DNA of 64,000 nucleotides from contig CP129489.1 in NCBI GenBank assembly GCA_030584065.1, positions 1,698,640-1,762,639 on the forward strand, given 5' to 3'. A program made the translations under genes and the position numbers. Below, in pieces: positions 33,815 to 41,794 of the stretch (position 1 is the stretch's first letter; each line of letters begins with the position of its first letter). The notes under the pieces were generated by a model that had not been told where the DNA came from, did not search any database, and worked only from the letters and a program-made list of their open reading frames with translations. This DNA comes from Flavobacteriales bacterium. Its GTDB lineage: Bacteria; Bacteroidota; Bacteroidia; Flavobacteriales_F; PHOS-HE28.

Positions 33815-35734
33815 ATGAAGCTCAGCGTCATCATCGTCAACTACAACGTCAAGGCCTACCTGGAGCAGTGCCTGCGCACGGTGTTCACGGCGCTCGATGG
33901 AATCGAGGGGGATGTATTCGTGGTGGACAACCTCAGTACCGACGGGAGCGTGGAGATGGTGAAGGAGAAGTTCCCGCAGGTGCGCCTGATCGCCAATGCA
34001 GAGAACGTGGGCTTCAGCCGGGCGAACAACCAGGCCATCCGCGCGAGCCGTTCGGAGTACGTGGTGCTGCTCAATCCTGATACCGTGGTGGGCGAGGACG
34101 TGTTCCACAAAGTGATCGGCTTCCTGGACGCCCATCCGACGGCCGGAGGCCTGGGCGTGAAGATGATCGATGGCAAGGGCCGCTTCCTGCCCGAGAGCAA
34201 GCGCGGCCTGCCCACCCCTGCAGTGGCCTTCTACAAGATCATCGGCCTCACGCGCCTGTTCCCCCGCAGCCGCGTCTTCGGCCGCTACCACCTGGGCCAC
34301 CTGCCCGAGAATGAGCGCGCCCGCATCGAGATCCTCTCCGGGGCCTGCATGTTCCTGCGGCGGCGCACGTTGGATGAAGTGGGCCTGCTGGACGAGAGCT
34401 TCTTCATGTACGGGGAGGACATCGACCTCAGCTACCGCATCACCTTGGGCGGCTATGAGAACTGGTACCTGCCCGAGGCGCGGATCATCCACTACAAGGG
34501 CGAGAGCACCAAGAAAAGCAGCGTGAACTACGTCTTCGTCTTCTACAACGCCATGGCCATCTTCGCCAAGAAGCACTTCACGCGAAGGAGGACCGACCTG
34601 CTCAGCCTGCTCATCACCGGCAGCATCTACCTCAGCGCCGCGGCCGCGATCGTCACGCGCTTCCTGAGCCGGGCGCTGCTCCCCATGCTGGATGTGCTCC
34701 TGCTCTGGGCCTTCGCCCTCGCCTTCGGGCATTCCGGGCTCGCAGCGCCGCAGGTGCCGGAGCGCTTAGCCGCATGGACACTGCTGATGGTGGCCTGCCT
34801 CGGCCTGGCGGGCGCCTACGACAGGCCCGTGAAGCTCCTCAACCTGCTGAAGGGGTCGCTGCTCTTCGCCGCGGTCGTGCTGCTCTGGCTGGCCTTGAAC
34901 GGCGAGCCTTCCGATCCCGGCCGCTGGCGCGGGCTGCCTGCGCTGCTGCAGGTGGTCCCTGTCGTGGCGGCTGGCCTCGCTTCGCGCACAGCCCTGAGCC
35001 TGCTGCGCGTGAAAGGGTACGGGCTGCGCGACCGTGAGCGTCAGCGCGTGCTCGCCATCGGGTCGGCGCAAGAGGCGCGCAGGGCACTGGCCCTCCTCTG
35101 GCAGACCCATTACGGCCTGGGGAGGCAGCTGCAGATGACGGCCGCCGAAGCCTTGGATGAGGGCGCCCTCAAGGCCATCAAGCGCACCATCCGCCGACAG
35201 GGCGTGGACGAGGTGGTCTTCTGCGCACAGGACCTTCCCTACCGCCGCATCATCGACCTCATGGAGGGGCTCAAGCGCGCCGGCGCCATGTTCAAGGTGG
35301 CCCAACCCGATGGCGAGTTCATCATCGGCCCCAGCAGCATCGAGAGCCTGGCCGATATGGACGTCCTGGAGGAGCATGCCGTGAGCAGCGCTGCGGGGAA
35401 ACGGGCCAAGCGGCTGCTCGATACCGCCCTGAGCCTGACCCTGCTCGCGGGCCTGCCCATTGCCTGGCTGCTGGTGAAGGACCGCATTGGCTTGGTGCGC
35501 AACGCCTGGAGGGTGCTTCTCGGCAGGCGGAGCTGGGTGGGGTACCGCCAAGGCGGTCATCGGGTGCTACGGCTCCCGGCCATCCGGCCCGGCGTCCTGG
35601 ACACGCTCACCGGAACGTCGCTCAACAGCGAACTCGCCGTGCAGCGGGCCAACGTGGAGTATGCCAAGGATTATAGCCCCTGGCGCGATCTGCGGCTGGT
35701 GATCCGGGGCTTCTCCCACCTGGGGCGGGCCTGA
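33815..35734 (+). CDS. Fusion: GT2 glycosyltransferase with a degenerate glycosylphosphotransferase-like membrane half
   Basis: The N-terminal ~270 of 639 residues are a GT2 enzyme: MKLSVIIVNYNVKAYLEQCL, VVDNLSTDGS, LLNPDTVV, and the acceptor motif SFFMYGEDIDLSYRI. Four or five hydrophobic helices follow (~275-395). Next comes a Rossmann-like region (RVLAIGSAQEARRAL ... GVDEVVFCAQDLPYRRIIDLM), and then KRAKRLLDTALSLTLLAGLPIAWLLV, which resembles the start of WcaJ/UndPP-type sugar transferases. The catalytic stretch of the latter is not recognisable. It probably makes cell-surface polysaccharide at the inner membrane. The ATG at 33815 is preferred to 33749, which overlaps recR. Confidence 0.85.
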   Translation: MKLSVIIVNYNVKAYLEQCLRTVFTALDGIEGDVFVVDNLSTDGSVEMVKEKFPQVRLIANAENVGFSRANNQAIRASRSEYVVLLNPDTVVGEDVFHKVIGFLDAHPTAGGLGVKMIDGKGRFLPESKRGLPTPAVAFYKIIGLTRLFPRSRVFGRYHLGHLPENERARIEILSGACMFLRRRTLDEVGLLDESFFMYGEDIDLSYRITLGGYENWYLPEARIIHYKGESTKKSSVNYVFVFYNAMAIFAKKHFTRRRTDLLSLLITGSIYLSAAAAIVTRFLSRALLPMLDVLLLWAFALAFGHSGLAAPQVPERLAAWTLLMVACLGLAGAYDRPVKLLNLLKGSLLFAAVVLLWLALNGEPSDPGRWRGLPALLQVVPVVAAGLASRTALSLLRVKGYGLRDRERQRVLAIGSAQEARRALALLWQTHYGLGRQLQMTAAEALDEGALKAIKRTIRRQGVDEVVFCAQDLPYRRIIDLMEGLKRAGAMFKVAQPDGEFIIGPSSIESLADMDVLEEHAVSSAAGKRAKRLLDTALSLTLLAGLPIAWLLVKDRIGLVRNAWRVLLGRRSWVGYRQGGHRVLRLPAIRPGVLDTLTGTSLNSELAVQRANVEYAKDYSPWRDLRLVIRGFSHLGRA

Positions 35735-35752
35735 GCACCCGATGCCGGTGGT

Positions 35753-35760
35753 TACATTTG
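35753..35760 (+). promoter_or_regulatory. -7 promoter element for the E2 gene
   Basis: TACATTTG is an exact TAnnTTTG match 28 bases before the E2 start. No clear TTG -33 box was seen. Confidence 0.45.
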
Positions 35761-35788
35761 GCCGCCGCCCAACAGGGCGCACGGTTCC

Positions 35789-37123
35789 ATGGCATCCATC
35801 GAGATCCTGCTGCCCAAGATGGGCGAGAGCGTGGCCGAGGCCACGATCACGAAATGGCTGAAGAAGCCCGGCGACGCGGTAGCGGCCGACGAGCCCATCG
35901 TGGAGATCGCCACCGACAAGGTGGATAGCGAAGTGCCCGCTCCGGAGGCCGGCATCCTCAGCGAGCAGCTGGTGAAGGAGGGCGACGTGGTGAAGGTGGG
36001 GCAGCCCATTGCGCGCATCGGCGGCTCGGCAGCCGCGCCGCCCCCTGCCCCTGCGAACGGTTCAGCAAAGGCTCCCTCCCCGGCGGCGCCCCCTGTAGCC
36101 ATGCCGGCCGTGCCCGCATCCGCCGCCGCCATACCGGTGTCCCGAACCGGTGCGAGCGGGAAGTTCTACAGCCCGCTGGTGCGGAACATCGCGCAGAGCG
36201 AAGGCATCAGCATGGCCGAGCTCGAGGCCATCACCGGCACCGGCGAGGGCGGCCGAGTCACCAAGAAGGACATCCTCGGTTACCTGCCTAACCGCGGTGC
36301 TGCCCAGGCCCCTGAGCGCGTTGCCGCGCCTTCCATCGCCCCCCCGTCCGCTCCGGCCTCTGCCGCGCCGCCATCTCCGGCGCCGCCCCCCGCTCCCGCC
36401 CTGGTGGCCGCCCCAGGCGACGAGATCATCGAGATGGACCGGATGCGCCGGCTCATCGCCGACCACATGGTGATGAGCAAGCGCACCAGCCCGCACGTCA
36501 CCAGCTTCGTAGAGGCCGACGTCACCAACCTGGTGCTTTGGCGCGAGAAGGCGAAGAAGGCCTTCGAGCAGAGGGAAGGCGAGAAGCTCACCTTCACCCC
36601 CGTCTTCATCATGGCCATCGTGCAGGCCATCAAGGAGATGCCCATGGTGAACGTGCAGGTGGACGGCTACAGCATCATCCGCAAGCGCGACATCAACATC
36701 GGCATGGCCGCCGCACTTCCCAGCGGGAACCTCATCGTCCCCGTGATCAAGAACGCTGACCAGTTGAACCTGGTGGGGCTGGCGAAAAAGGTGAACGACC
36801 TCGCCAACCGCGCCCGTGCCGGTAAGCTCCAGCCCGATGAGGTGAGCGGCGGCACCTATACGGTGACTAACGTAGGCACCTTCGGCAACGTGCTTGGCAC
36901 GCCGGTCATCAACCAGCCCCAAGTGGCCATCATGGCCACCGGCGCCATCCGCAAGAAACCGGCCGTGGTCGAGACGCCCACCGGCGACATGATCGGTATC
37001 CGCCACATGATGTTCCTGAGCCATAGCTATGACCACCGCGTGGTGGACGGCGCGCTAGGCGGCCGCTTCGTGAGGCGCGTTGCCGACATCCTGGAGCAGT
37101 GGTCGACGGAACAGGCCTATTGA
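35789..37123 (+). CDS. 2-oxo acid dehydrogenase E2 (dihydrolipoamide acyltransferase)
   Basis: This 444-aa E2 component has one lipoyl domain (residues ~1-78; lipoylated Lys44 in EIATDKVDS). An Ala/Pro linker leads to a peripheral subunit-binding domain (~122-165, SPLVRNIAQSEGI ... VTKKDIL), then a long Ala/Pro hinge. The catalytic acyltransferase core starts ~205 and ends with SHSYDHRVVDG (catalytic His and Asp). Acyl-CoA specificity (pyruvate, branched-chain or 2-oxoglutarate) is not decidable; the single lipoyl domain and IEMDRMRRLIA fit branched-chain types. E1 and E3 genes are not adjacent. Confidence 0.93.
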   Translation: MASIEILLPKMGESVAEATITKWLKKPGDAVAADEPIVEIATDKVDSEVPAPEAGILSEQLVKEGDVVKVGQPIARIGGSAAAPPPAPANGSAKAPSPAAPPVAMPAVPASAAAIPVSRTGASGKFYSPLVRNIAQSEGISMAELEAITGTGEGGRVTKKDILGYLPNRGAAQAPERVAAPSIAPPSAPASAAPPSPAPPPAPALVAAPGDEIIEMDRMRRLIADHMVMSKRTSPHVTSFVEADVTNLVLWREKAKKAFEQREGEKLTFTPVFIMAIVQAIKEMPMVNVQVDGYSIIRKRDINIGMAAALPSGNLIVPVIKNADQLNLVGLAKKVNDLANRARAGKLQPDEVSGGTYTVTNVGTFGNVLGTPVINQPQVAIMATGAIRKKPAVVETPTGDMIGIRHMMFLSHSYDHRVVDGALGGRFVRRVADILEQWSTEQAY

Positions 37124-37194
37124 CCTCGCAGGCTGAGGGAAAATCCTACTTTAGACCCCGTTCGTTCATCCCATCGCCCCCATCCGCGGATTCC

Positions 37195-39432
37195 ATGAAG
37201 CACGGGTACTCCTTCGCCCTTTTCGCCATCCTGGCGGTCCTCTGCCTGCCTGTCAGCGCCCAGCCGAGCACATCCACAACCTGGAAGTTCGAGGAGGGCA
37301 ACAAGCTGATGGAGGAGAAGCTCTTCAACCAGGCCGCGGAGATCTGGAAGGAGCTACTGGAGCAGGATGCCGAAAATGCCAACCTCAACTACAAGCTGGG
37401 CCTGAGCTACTTCAGCTCCTACAACCAGAAGGCCAAGGCCCTCCCTTACTTGGAGAAGGCCTCCATGCTCCGCAAGAGCGGCGGCTACGGCGGATTCAAC
37501 ACCACCGGCTACGACCCCTTCGATTCCCGGGAGCGCAATGCGCCGGTGGAGGTCGATTACTACCTGGCCCGCGCTTATCATCTCGGTGAGCAGTTCGACA
37601 AGGCCGACCAGCTCTACCAGAAATTCGTGGACGAGGTGGATGCGAAGCATGCCCTGCGGCCCATGGCGATCCGCGGCAAGGAGCAGACCGCCAGCGCGCG
37701 CGAACTACGCAAGACCCCCTTGGGCTTCCAGGTGTCGAATGTTGGTCCCGTGGTCAATGGCGACCATCCCGACTTCAGCCCGGTGCTCAGCGTGGACGGC
37801 AACGCCCTCTTCTACACCTCGCGCAGGATCCGGCCGGACAGCAGCAACAACAATGTGCTGGACCCCATCGCCGGCCTGCCGTACGAGAACATCTACGTGA
37901 GCTACAAGGACCGCGAGGGCAACTGGCAGGCGCCTGAACTCCTCAACATCAACCCCAAGGGCGCCGGTCACTTGGGCTCGTTGAATGTGGCCGCCGATGG
38001 CCAGACCCTCTACATCTACCGCGACGACGGCGGCGACGGGAACATCTACGAGAGCAAGCTGGTGGGTGAGGTCTGGACCGACCCCGTGCTCATGGGAAGC
38101 GATATCAACACGCGCTCTTGGGAGACCCACGGCGCGCTCACGGCCGACGGGAACACCTTCTACTTCATCAGCAACCGCCCGGGCGGCCAAGGCGGCCGGG
38201 ACATCTACCGCGTCGTGCGCTTGCCGAACGGGGCCTGGAGCAAGGCCCAGAACCTGGGGAACGTGGTGAATACCGTTTACGACGAGGACGGCGTCTTCAT
38301 CCATCCCAATGGCCGCACCATGTATTTCAGCTCCATGGGCCACAACAGCATGGGCGGGTTCGACATCTTCCAGACCGAGATGCAGGACGATGGCACTTGG
38401 ACCCCGCCGGTGAACCTGGGCTATCCCCTGAACACCGTGGATGATGATGTCTTCTTCATCACCACCGCCGATGGCCGCCGCGGGTACTTCAGCAGCGACC
38501 AGATGGGCGGCTTCGGCGAGAAGGACATCTACTTCGTTGACCTGCCCAGCGAACGGGAGGCCGAGGGGCTCACCGTGCTCAAGGGCTATATCATTCCGGC
38601 CGCCGGCGAATCGCTGCCGCCCAGCACCATCCTCTACGTGACGGACAAGAGCACCGGCGAGGTGAAGGCCTACAAGCCGCGCCAGCGCGATGGCGTCTAT
38701 GTCGCTATCCTGCCGCCCTGCCGCGAGTACAACCTCGATTACCGGGTGAACGACAAGACCGTTCATACGGAAGACATCTTCGTGGAGTGCGAGAGCGCCT
38801 ATCAGGAGATCAACAAGGAGATCTACCTCGCTCCGGTGTCCCTCGGCGGGCCGGCGAGCATCGTGGACCTCCCGAAGGGAGCGCCGCCGGGCAAGAAGGA
38901 GAAAGGCGAACCGGTGAAGCCGAAGGATGGCGCTGTGGCCGTCGTCGAGCCTGGGAAGGAACCCAAGGAGGGCAAGGTGACCAAAGAAGGCAAGGAGAAG
39001 CCGCTCACCGATGCGGAGGTGAAGGAGAAGGCGGGCAAGCACACGGCCCCCGTGGCCACGTATGCGGATGAGTTCGCCAAGTTCTACGCCTACAACATGA
39101 AGGACATCGATCAGGGGGATGCCCGCTGGAAGGAGTTCATCGATGTTGTGGTGAAGCTCATCAATGAGAAGGGCGAGGCGCGAGTGGTGGTGGAAGCGAG
39201 CGCATCCAAGGTGCCCACCAGGACCTTCGGCACCAACGACAACCTGAGCCGGCAGCGCATGGAGGACGCCCGAAAGCGCCTGGTGGAGGCGGTGCAGGCC
39301 CGTGGCGCCGACCCAAACAAGCTGATGCTCGAGGCGGTGAACCACCTGGTGCAGGGCCCGCGGTACCTCGGCGACTACCAGAACACCGAGAAGTACGGCA
39401 AGTACCAGTACGTGAAGCTGAAGGTGCGCTGA
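37195..39432 (+). CDS. PorE-like TPR / PD40 / OmpA-like envelope protein
   Basis: This 745-aa protein has a signal peptide (MKHGYSFALFAILAVLCLPVSA). TPR-like helices (~27-130) are followed by PD40/WD40-type blades (~195-455: DFSPVLSVDGNALFYTS, ALTADGNTFYFISNRPGGQGGRDIYRV, GRRGYFSSDQMGGFGEKDIY). A small carboxypeptidase-regulatory-like domain (~460-555) precedes a Lys/Glu/Gly/Pro-rich linker (~563-625). A C-terminal OmpA-like region follows (~630-745), in which the usual peptidoglycan-binding NxxLSxxRA is only partly kept (NDNLSRQRMEDARKRL). The order matches PorE of the type IX secretion system; a general PD40/OmpA role is the alternative. A strong terminator follows. Confidence 0.82.
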   Translation: MKHGYSFALFAILAVLCLPVSAQPSTSTTWKFEEGNKLMEEKLFNQAAEIWKELLEQDAENANLNYKLGLSYFSSYNQKAKALPYLEKASMLRKSGGYGGFNTTGYDPFDSRERNAPVEVDYYLARAYHLGEQFDKADQLYQKFVDEVDAKHALRPMAIRGKEQTASARELRKTPLGFQVSNVGPVVNGDHPDFSPVLSVDGNALFYTSRRIRPDSSNNNVLDPIAGLPYENIYVSYKDREGNWQAPELLNINPKGAGHLGSLNVAADGQTLYIYRDDGGDGNIYESKLVGEVWTDPVLMGSDINTRSWETHGALTADGNTFYFISNRPGGQGGRDIYRVVRLPNGAWSKAQNLGNVVNTVYDEDGVFIHPNGRTMYFSSMGHNSMGGFDIFQTEMQDDGTWTPPVNLGYPLNTVDDDVFFITTADGRRGYFSSDQMGGFGEKDIYFVDLPSEREAEGLTVLKGYIIPAAGESLPPSTILYVTDKSTGEVKAYKPRQRDGVYVAILPPCREYNLDYRVNDKTVHTEDIFVECESAYQEINKEIYLAPVSLGGPASIVDLPKGAPPGKKEKGEPVKPKDGAVAVVEPGKEPKEGKVTKEGKEKPLTDAEVKEKAGKHTAPVATYADEFAKFYAYNMKDIDQGDARWKEFIDVVVKLINEKGEARVVVEASASKVPTRTFGTNDNLSRQRMEDARKRLVEAVQARGADPNKLMLEAVNHLVQGPRYLGDYQNTEKYGKYQYVKLKVR

Positions 39433-39455
39433 CCTGCCGATCTGTGAAGAACTCG

Positions 39456-39487
39456 CGGGGCCCCGGTGATGCCGGGGCCCCGTCTTT
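39456..39487 (+). terminator. Rho-independent terminator of the PorE-like gene
   Basis: CGGGGCCCCGG (39456-39466) pairs perfectly with CCGGGGCCCCG (39472-39482) around a 5-base loop, followed by TCTTT. It lies 23 bases after the stop codon and means the exonuclease gene must start downstream. Confidence 0.85.
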
Positions 39488-39503
39488 CATGCACCTTCGT
39501 GGC

Positions 39504-40277
39504 ATGCGCCTGGCCCTTGAACGCCCACTCGCCTTCTTCGACCTCGAGACCACCGGAACCCGCATCGGTAAGGACAGGATCGTCCAGATCGGGATCGTGC
39601 GGCTCATGCCGGACAGCGCCCGGGTGACCTATCAGACCCTGGTGAATCCCGGTATCCCCATCCCTGCAGAAGCGACCGCTGTGCACGGCATCACGGACCT
39701 GGACGTGGCCATGGCGCCCCCCCTTGATGCGGTGGCGCCTGAAGTGCTCGCCGCCCTTGAGGGGTGCGACCTTGCCGGATTCAATTGCCTGCGATTCGAT
39801 GTGCCCTTCCTCGCGGAGGAACTGTTCCGCGTGGGCGTGGAGTGGGACCATGCCCGTCTGCGCATCGTCGATGTGCAGCGCATCTACCACCGGATGGAGC
39901 CGCGCGACCTCAGCGCAGCGCTGCGCTATTACTGCGGCCGCGAGCATGAGGGCGCGCACGATGCACTGGCCGACGTGGAAGCCACTGCCGATGTGCTGCT
40001 GGCCCAGCTCGAGCGCTATCCCGACCGGCTGCAGGGCACGGTTGATTTCCTTGGCGAACTCAGCGGGGATCGCCAGCGCAGCCCTGATGCAGCCGGGAAG
40101 CTCCGGTTCGATGAAGCGGGGAGCATCTGCCTCACCTTCGGCAAGTACAACGGCTGGTCGCTGGAGAACATCGGCCGCAACGACCCGGGCTACCTGCAGT
40201 GGCTGATGACCAAAGCGGAGCTGCCCGGGAGCACCTTGGCCGTGATGCGGGCCGCCTTATCCGACCTCAACGCATGA
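39504..40277 (+). CDS. DnaQ/ExoX-like DEDDh 3'-5' exonuclease
   Basis: This 257-aa enzyme has the DEDDh exonuclease motifs FFDLETTG, HGITDLD, NCLRFDVPFL and HDALADVEA within residues 1-165. The C-terminal segment (~205-257, LTFGKYNGWSLENIGRNDPGYLQWLM) resembles the small DUF3820-type domain found after some exonucleases. It degrades single-stranded DNA ends, in repair or proofreading. Starts at 39489 (MHLRG) and 39504 are both possible; anything earlier would run through the terminator. It overlaps the FAH gene by ATGA. Confidence 0.88.
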   Translation: MRLALERPLAFFDLETTGTRIGKDRIVQIGIVRLMPDSARVTYQTLVNPGIPIPAEATAVHGITDLDVAMAPPLDAVAPEVLAALEGCDLAGFNCLRFDVPFLAEELFRVGVEWDHARLRIVDVQRIYHRMEPRDLSAALRYYCGREHEGAHDALADVEATADVLLAQLERYPDRLQGTVDFLGELSGDRQRSPDAAGKLRFDEAGSICLTFGKYNGWSLENIGRNDPGYLQWLMTKAELPGSTLAVMRAALSDLNA

Positions 40278-40885
40278 AGATCATCTGCATCGGGCGCAAT
40301 TACGGCGCGCATGCCAGAGAGCTGGGCAATGACCTGCCGGAAGAGCCGGTGGTCTTCCTCAAGCCGGAGTCGGCACTCATCCCGCACGGAGGCCCCATCC
40401 AGCTGCCGGCCTTCAGCACCGATGTGCACCACGAAATCGAACTGGTCTTCGCCATCGCCAGGCGCCATGGCCAGGCCCTCGCCGATCGCGTCACCATCGG
40501 ACTGGACCTCACCGCCCGCGACGTGCAGCAGGAGCTGAAGGCGAAAGGCCTGCCATGGGAGAAGGCCAAGGCCTTCGACGGTTCGGCCTACGTGGCTCAG
40601 GTGTTCACTGCGGTGGAATCCTTCCCGGCAGGGCACCACCTGGAATTCATGCTCAAACGCAATGGTCAAGTAGCGCAATCCGGGCACAGCGGACAGATGA
40701 TCTTCGACGTGCCCGCCCTGATTGCGCATGTGGAGCGCTACATGCGCCTCGAGACCGGCGACCTGCTCTTCACCGGCACCCCTGCCGGAGTGGGACCGCT
40801 GAACGCCGGAGATCAGCTGGAAGGCTTCCTGCTCGGGGAGCTCCTGTTCGACCTGAGCGTGGAGGGACCGGCTACCGAGCGGTAA
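40274..40885 (+). CDS. Fumarylacetoacetate hydrolase (FAH) family protein
   Basis: This 203-aa protein starts MKIICIGRNYGAHARELG. It has the metal-binding and catalytic blocks of the FAH fold: VFLKPESALI, VHHEIELVFAI, GLDLTARDVQ and ETGDLLFTGTPAGVGPL. Relatives include oxaloacetate decarboxylases/tautomerases and acylpyruvases; substrate is unknown, though the short length fits the YcgM/FAHD1 type. The start overlaps the exonuclease stop by four bases (ATGA), indicating translational coupling. Confidence 0.92.
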   Translation: MKIICIGRNYGAHARELGNDLPEEPVVFLKPESALIPHGGPIQLPAFSTDVHHEIELVFAIARRHGQALADRVTIGLDLTARDVQQELKAKGLPWEKAKAFDGSAYVAQVFTAVESFPAGHHLEFMLKRNGQVAQSGHSGQMIFDVPALIAHVERYMRLETGDLLFTGTPAGVGPLNAGDQLEGFLLGELLFDLSVEGPATER

Positions 40886-40887
40886 GG

Positions 40888-40895
40888 TACCTTTG
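40888..40895 (+). promoter_or_regulatory. -7 promoter element for kdsA
   Basis: TACCTTTG, an exact TAnnTTTG match, five bases before the kdsA ATG. Initiation just downstream would give a leaderless mRNA. Confidence 0.55.
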
Positions 40896-40900
40896 CCACC

Positions 40901-41746
40901 ATGTCCAAGATCGTCCACGTCGGCAACATCGCCTGCGGCTCCGAGCAGCTCTTCCTCATCTCCGGTCCCTGCGTGATCGAGACCGAGGATGTGATGCTGC
41001 GCACCGCCGAGAAGCTCAAGGAGGTGAGCGAGCGCCTGAAGCTGCCCGTGATCTACAAGAGCAGCTTCACCAAGGACAACCGCAGCAGCGTGGACTATTA
41101 CCAGGGCCCCGGCCTGGAAGAAGGGCTGAAGGTGCTGGCCCGCATCAAGAAAGACTTCGGCTTCCCGATCCTCACGGACATCCACTACCCCAGCCAGGCC
41201 AAGCCCGCCGCCGAGGTGGTGGACGTGCTGCAGATCCCGGCCTACCTGGTGATGCAGACCACCCTGGTGACCGAGGCCGCGAAGACCGGCGCCGTCATCA
41301 ACCTGAAGCACGCGCAGTTCCTGGCGCCGGACAACATGGTGAAGCCGGCCGAGAAGTGCGTGAGCGTGGGGAACGACAAGATCATCCTCACCGAGCGCGG
41401 CTACACCTTCGGCTACAACGACCTCATCGTGGACCCGCGTGCCTTCTACCACATGCGGAGAACCGGCTACCCCGTGGTGTTCGACATCACGCACAGCATC
41501 CGCAAGTACGGCATCCCCAGTGCCGATCCCCGCGGCGGCAATCGCGACGTGATGCCCACCATCGCCCGGGCCGGCGTGGCCGCTGGCGTGGACGGTGTGT
41601 TCATCGAGACCCACCCCGACCCCAGCACCGCCCTCTGCGACGCCGCCAGCCAACTCTGCGTGTACGACCTGGAGGAATTCATCAAGCCCCTGCTCGACCT
41701 TCACGCCGTGGAGGTGAAGCACCGCAACGTCACTGTAACCCCATAG
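40901..41746 (+). CDS. kdsA: 3-deoxy-8-phosphooctulonate synthase (KDO-8-phosphate synthase)
   Basis: This 281-aa enzyme condenses phosphoenolpyruvate with D-arabinose 5-phosphate to make KDO-8-phosphate for the lipopolysaccharide core. Family blocks are all visible: LISGPCVIE, IYKSSFTKDNRSS, TDIHYPSQA, IPAYLVMQTTL, NLKHAQFLAPDNM, FDITHSI and FIETHPDP. Cys24 in GPCVIE (where E. coli has Asn) marks the metal-dependent class. It is followed by the transaldolase-CBS fusion (49 bases away, with a 20-bp palindrome between) and a KdsC-like phosphatase. The cluster thus has steps one and two after arabinose 5-phosphate, but no KdsD isomerase. Confidence 0.96.
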   Translation: MSKIVHVGNIACGSEQLFLISGPCVIETEDVMLRTAEKLKEVSERLKLPVIYKSSFTKDNRSSVDYYQGPGLEEGLKVLARIKKDFGFPILTDIHYPSQAKPAAEVVDVLQIPAYLVMQTTLVTEAAKTGAVINLKHAQFLAPDNMVKPAEKCVSVGNDKIILTERGYTFGYNDLIVDPRAFYHMRRTGYPVVFDITHSIRKYGIPSADPRGGNRDVMPTIARAGVAAGVDGVFIETHPDPSTALCDAASQLCVYDLEEFIKPLLDLHAVEVKHRNVTVTP

Positions 41747-41756
41747 ATTAAAGTAC

Positions 41757-41776
41757 GGGCGACCATATGGTCGCCC
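41757..41776. promoter_or_regulatory. Perfect 20-bp palindrome between kdsA and the transaldolase-CBS gene
   Basis: GGGCGACCATATGGTCGCCC reads the same on both strands. As RNA it is an 8-bp stem with an ATAT loop, but no T-run follows, so it is a weak terminator candidate. As DNA it is a plausible operator for a dimeric regulator. It starts 10 bases after the kdsA stop codon. Confidence 0.6.
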
Positions 41777-41794
41777 CAACACACTCCGCATTCC

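Noticed and set aside
37705..39345. 546-aa minus-strand frame opposite the PorE-like gene
   Set aside because: Same antisense-shadow pattern; no recognisable motif.
39444..39503. Upstream start for the exonuclease at 39444
   Set aside because: It would place the start codon before the perfect Rho-independent terminator at 39456-39487.
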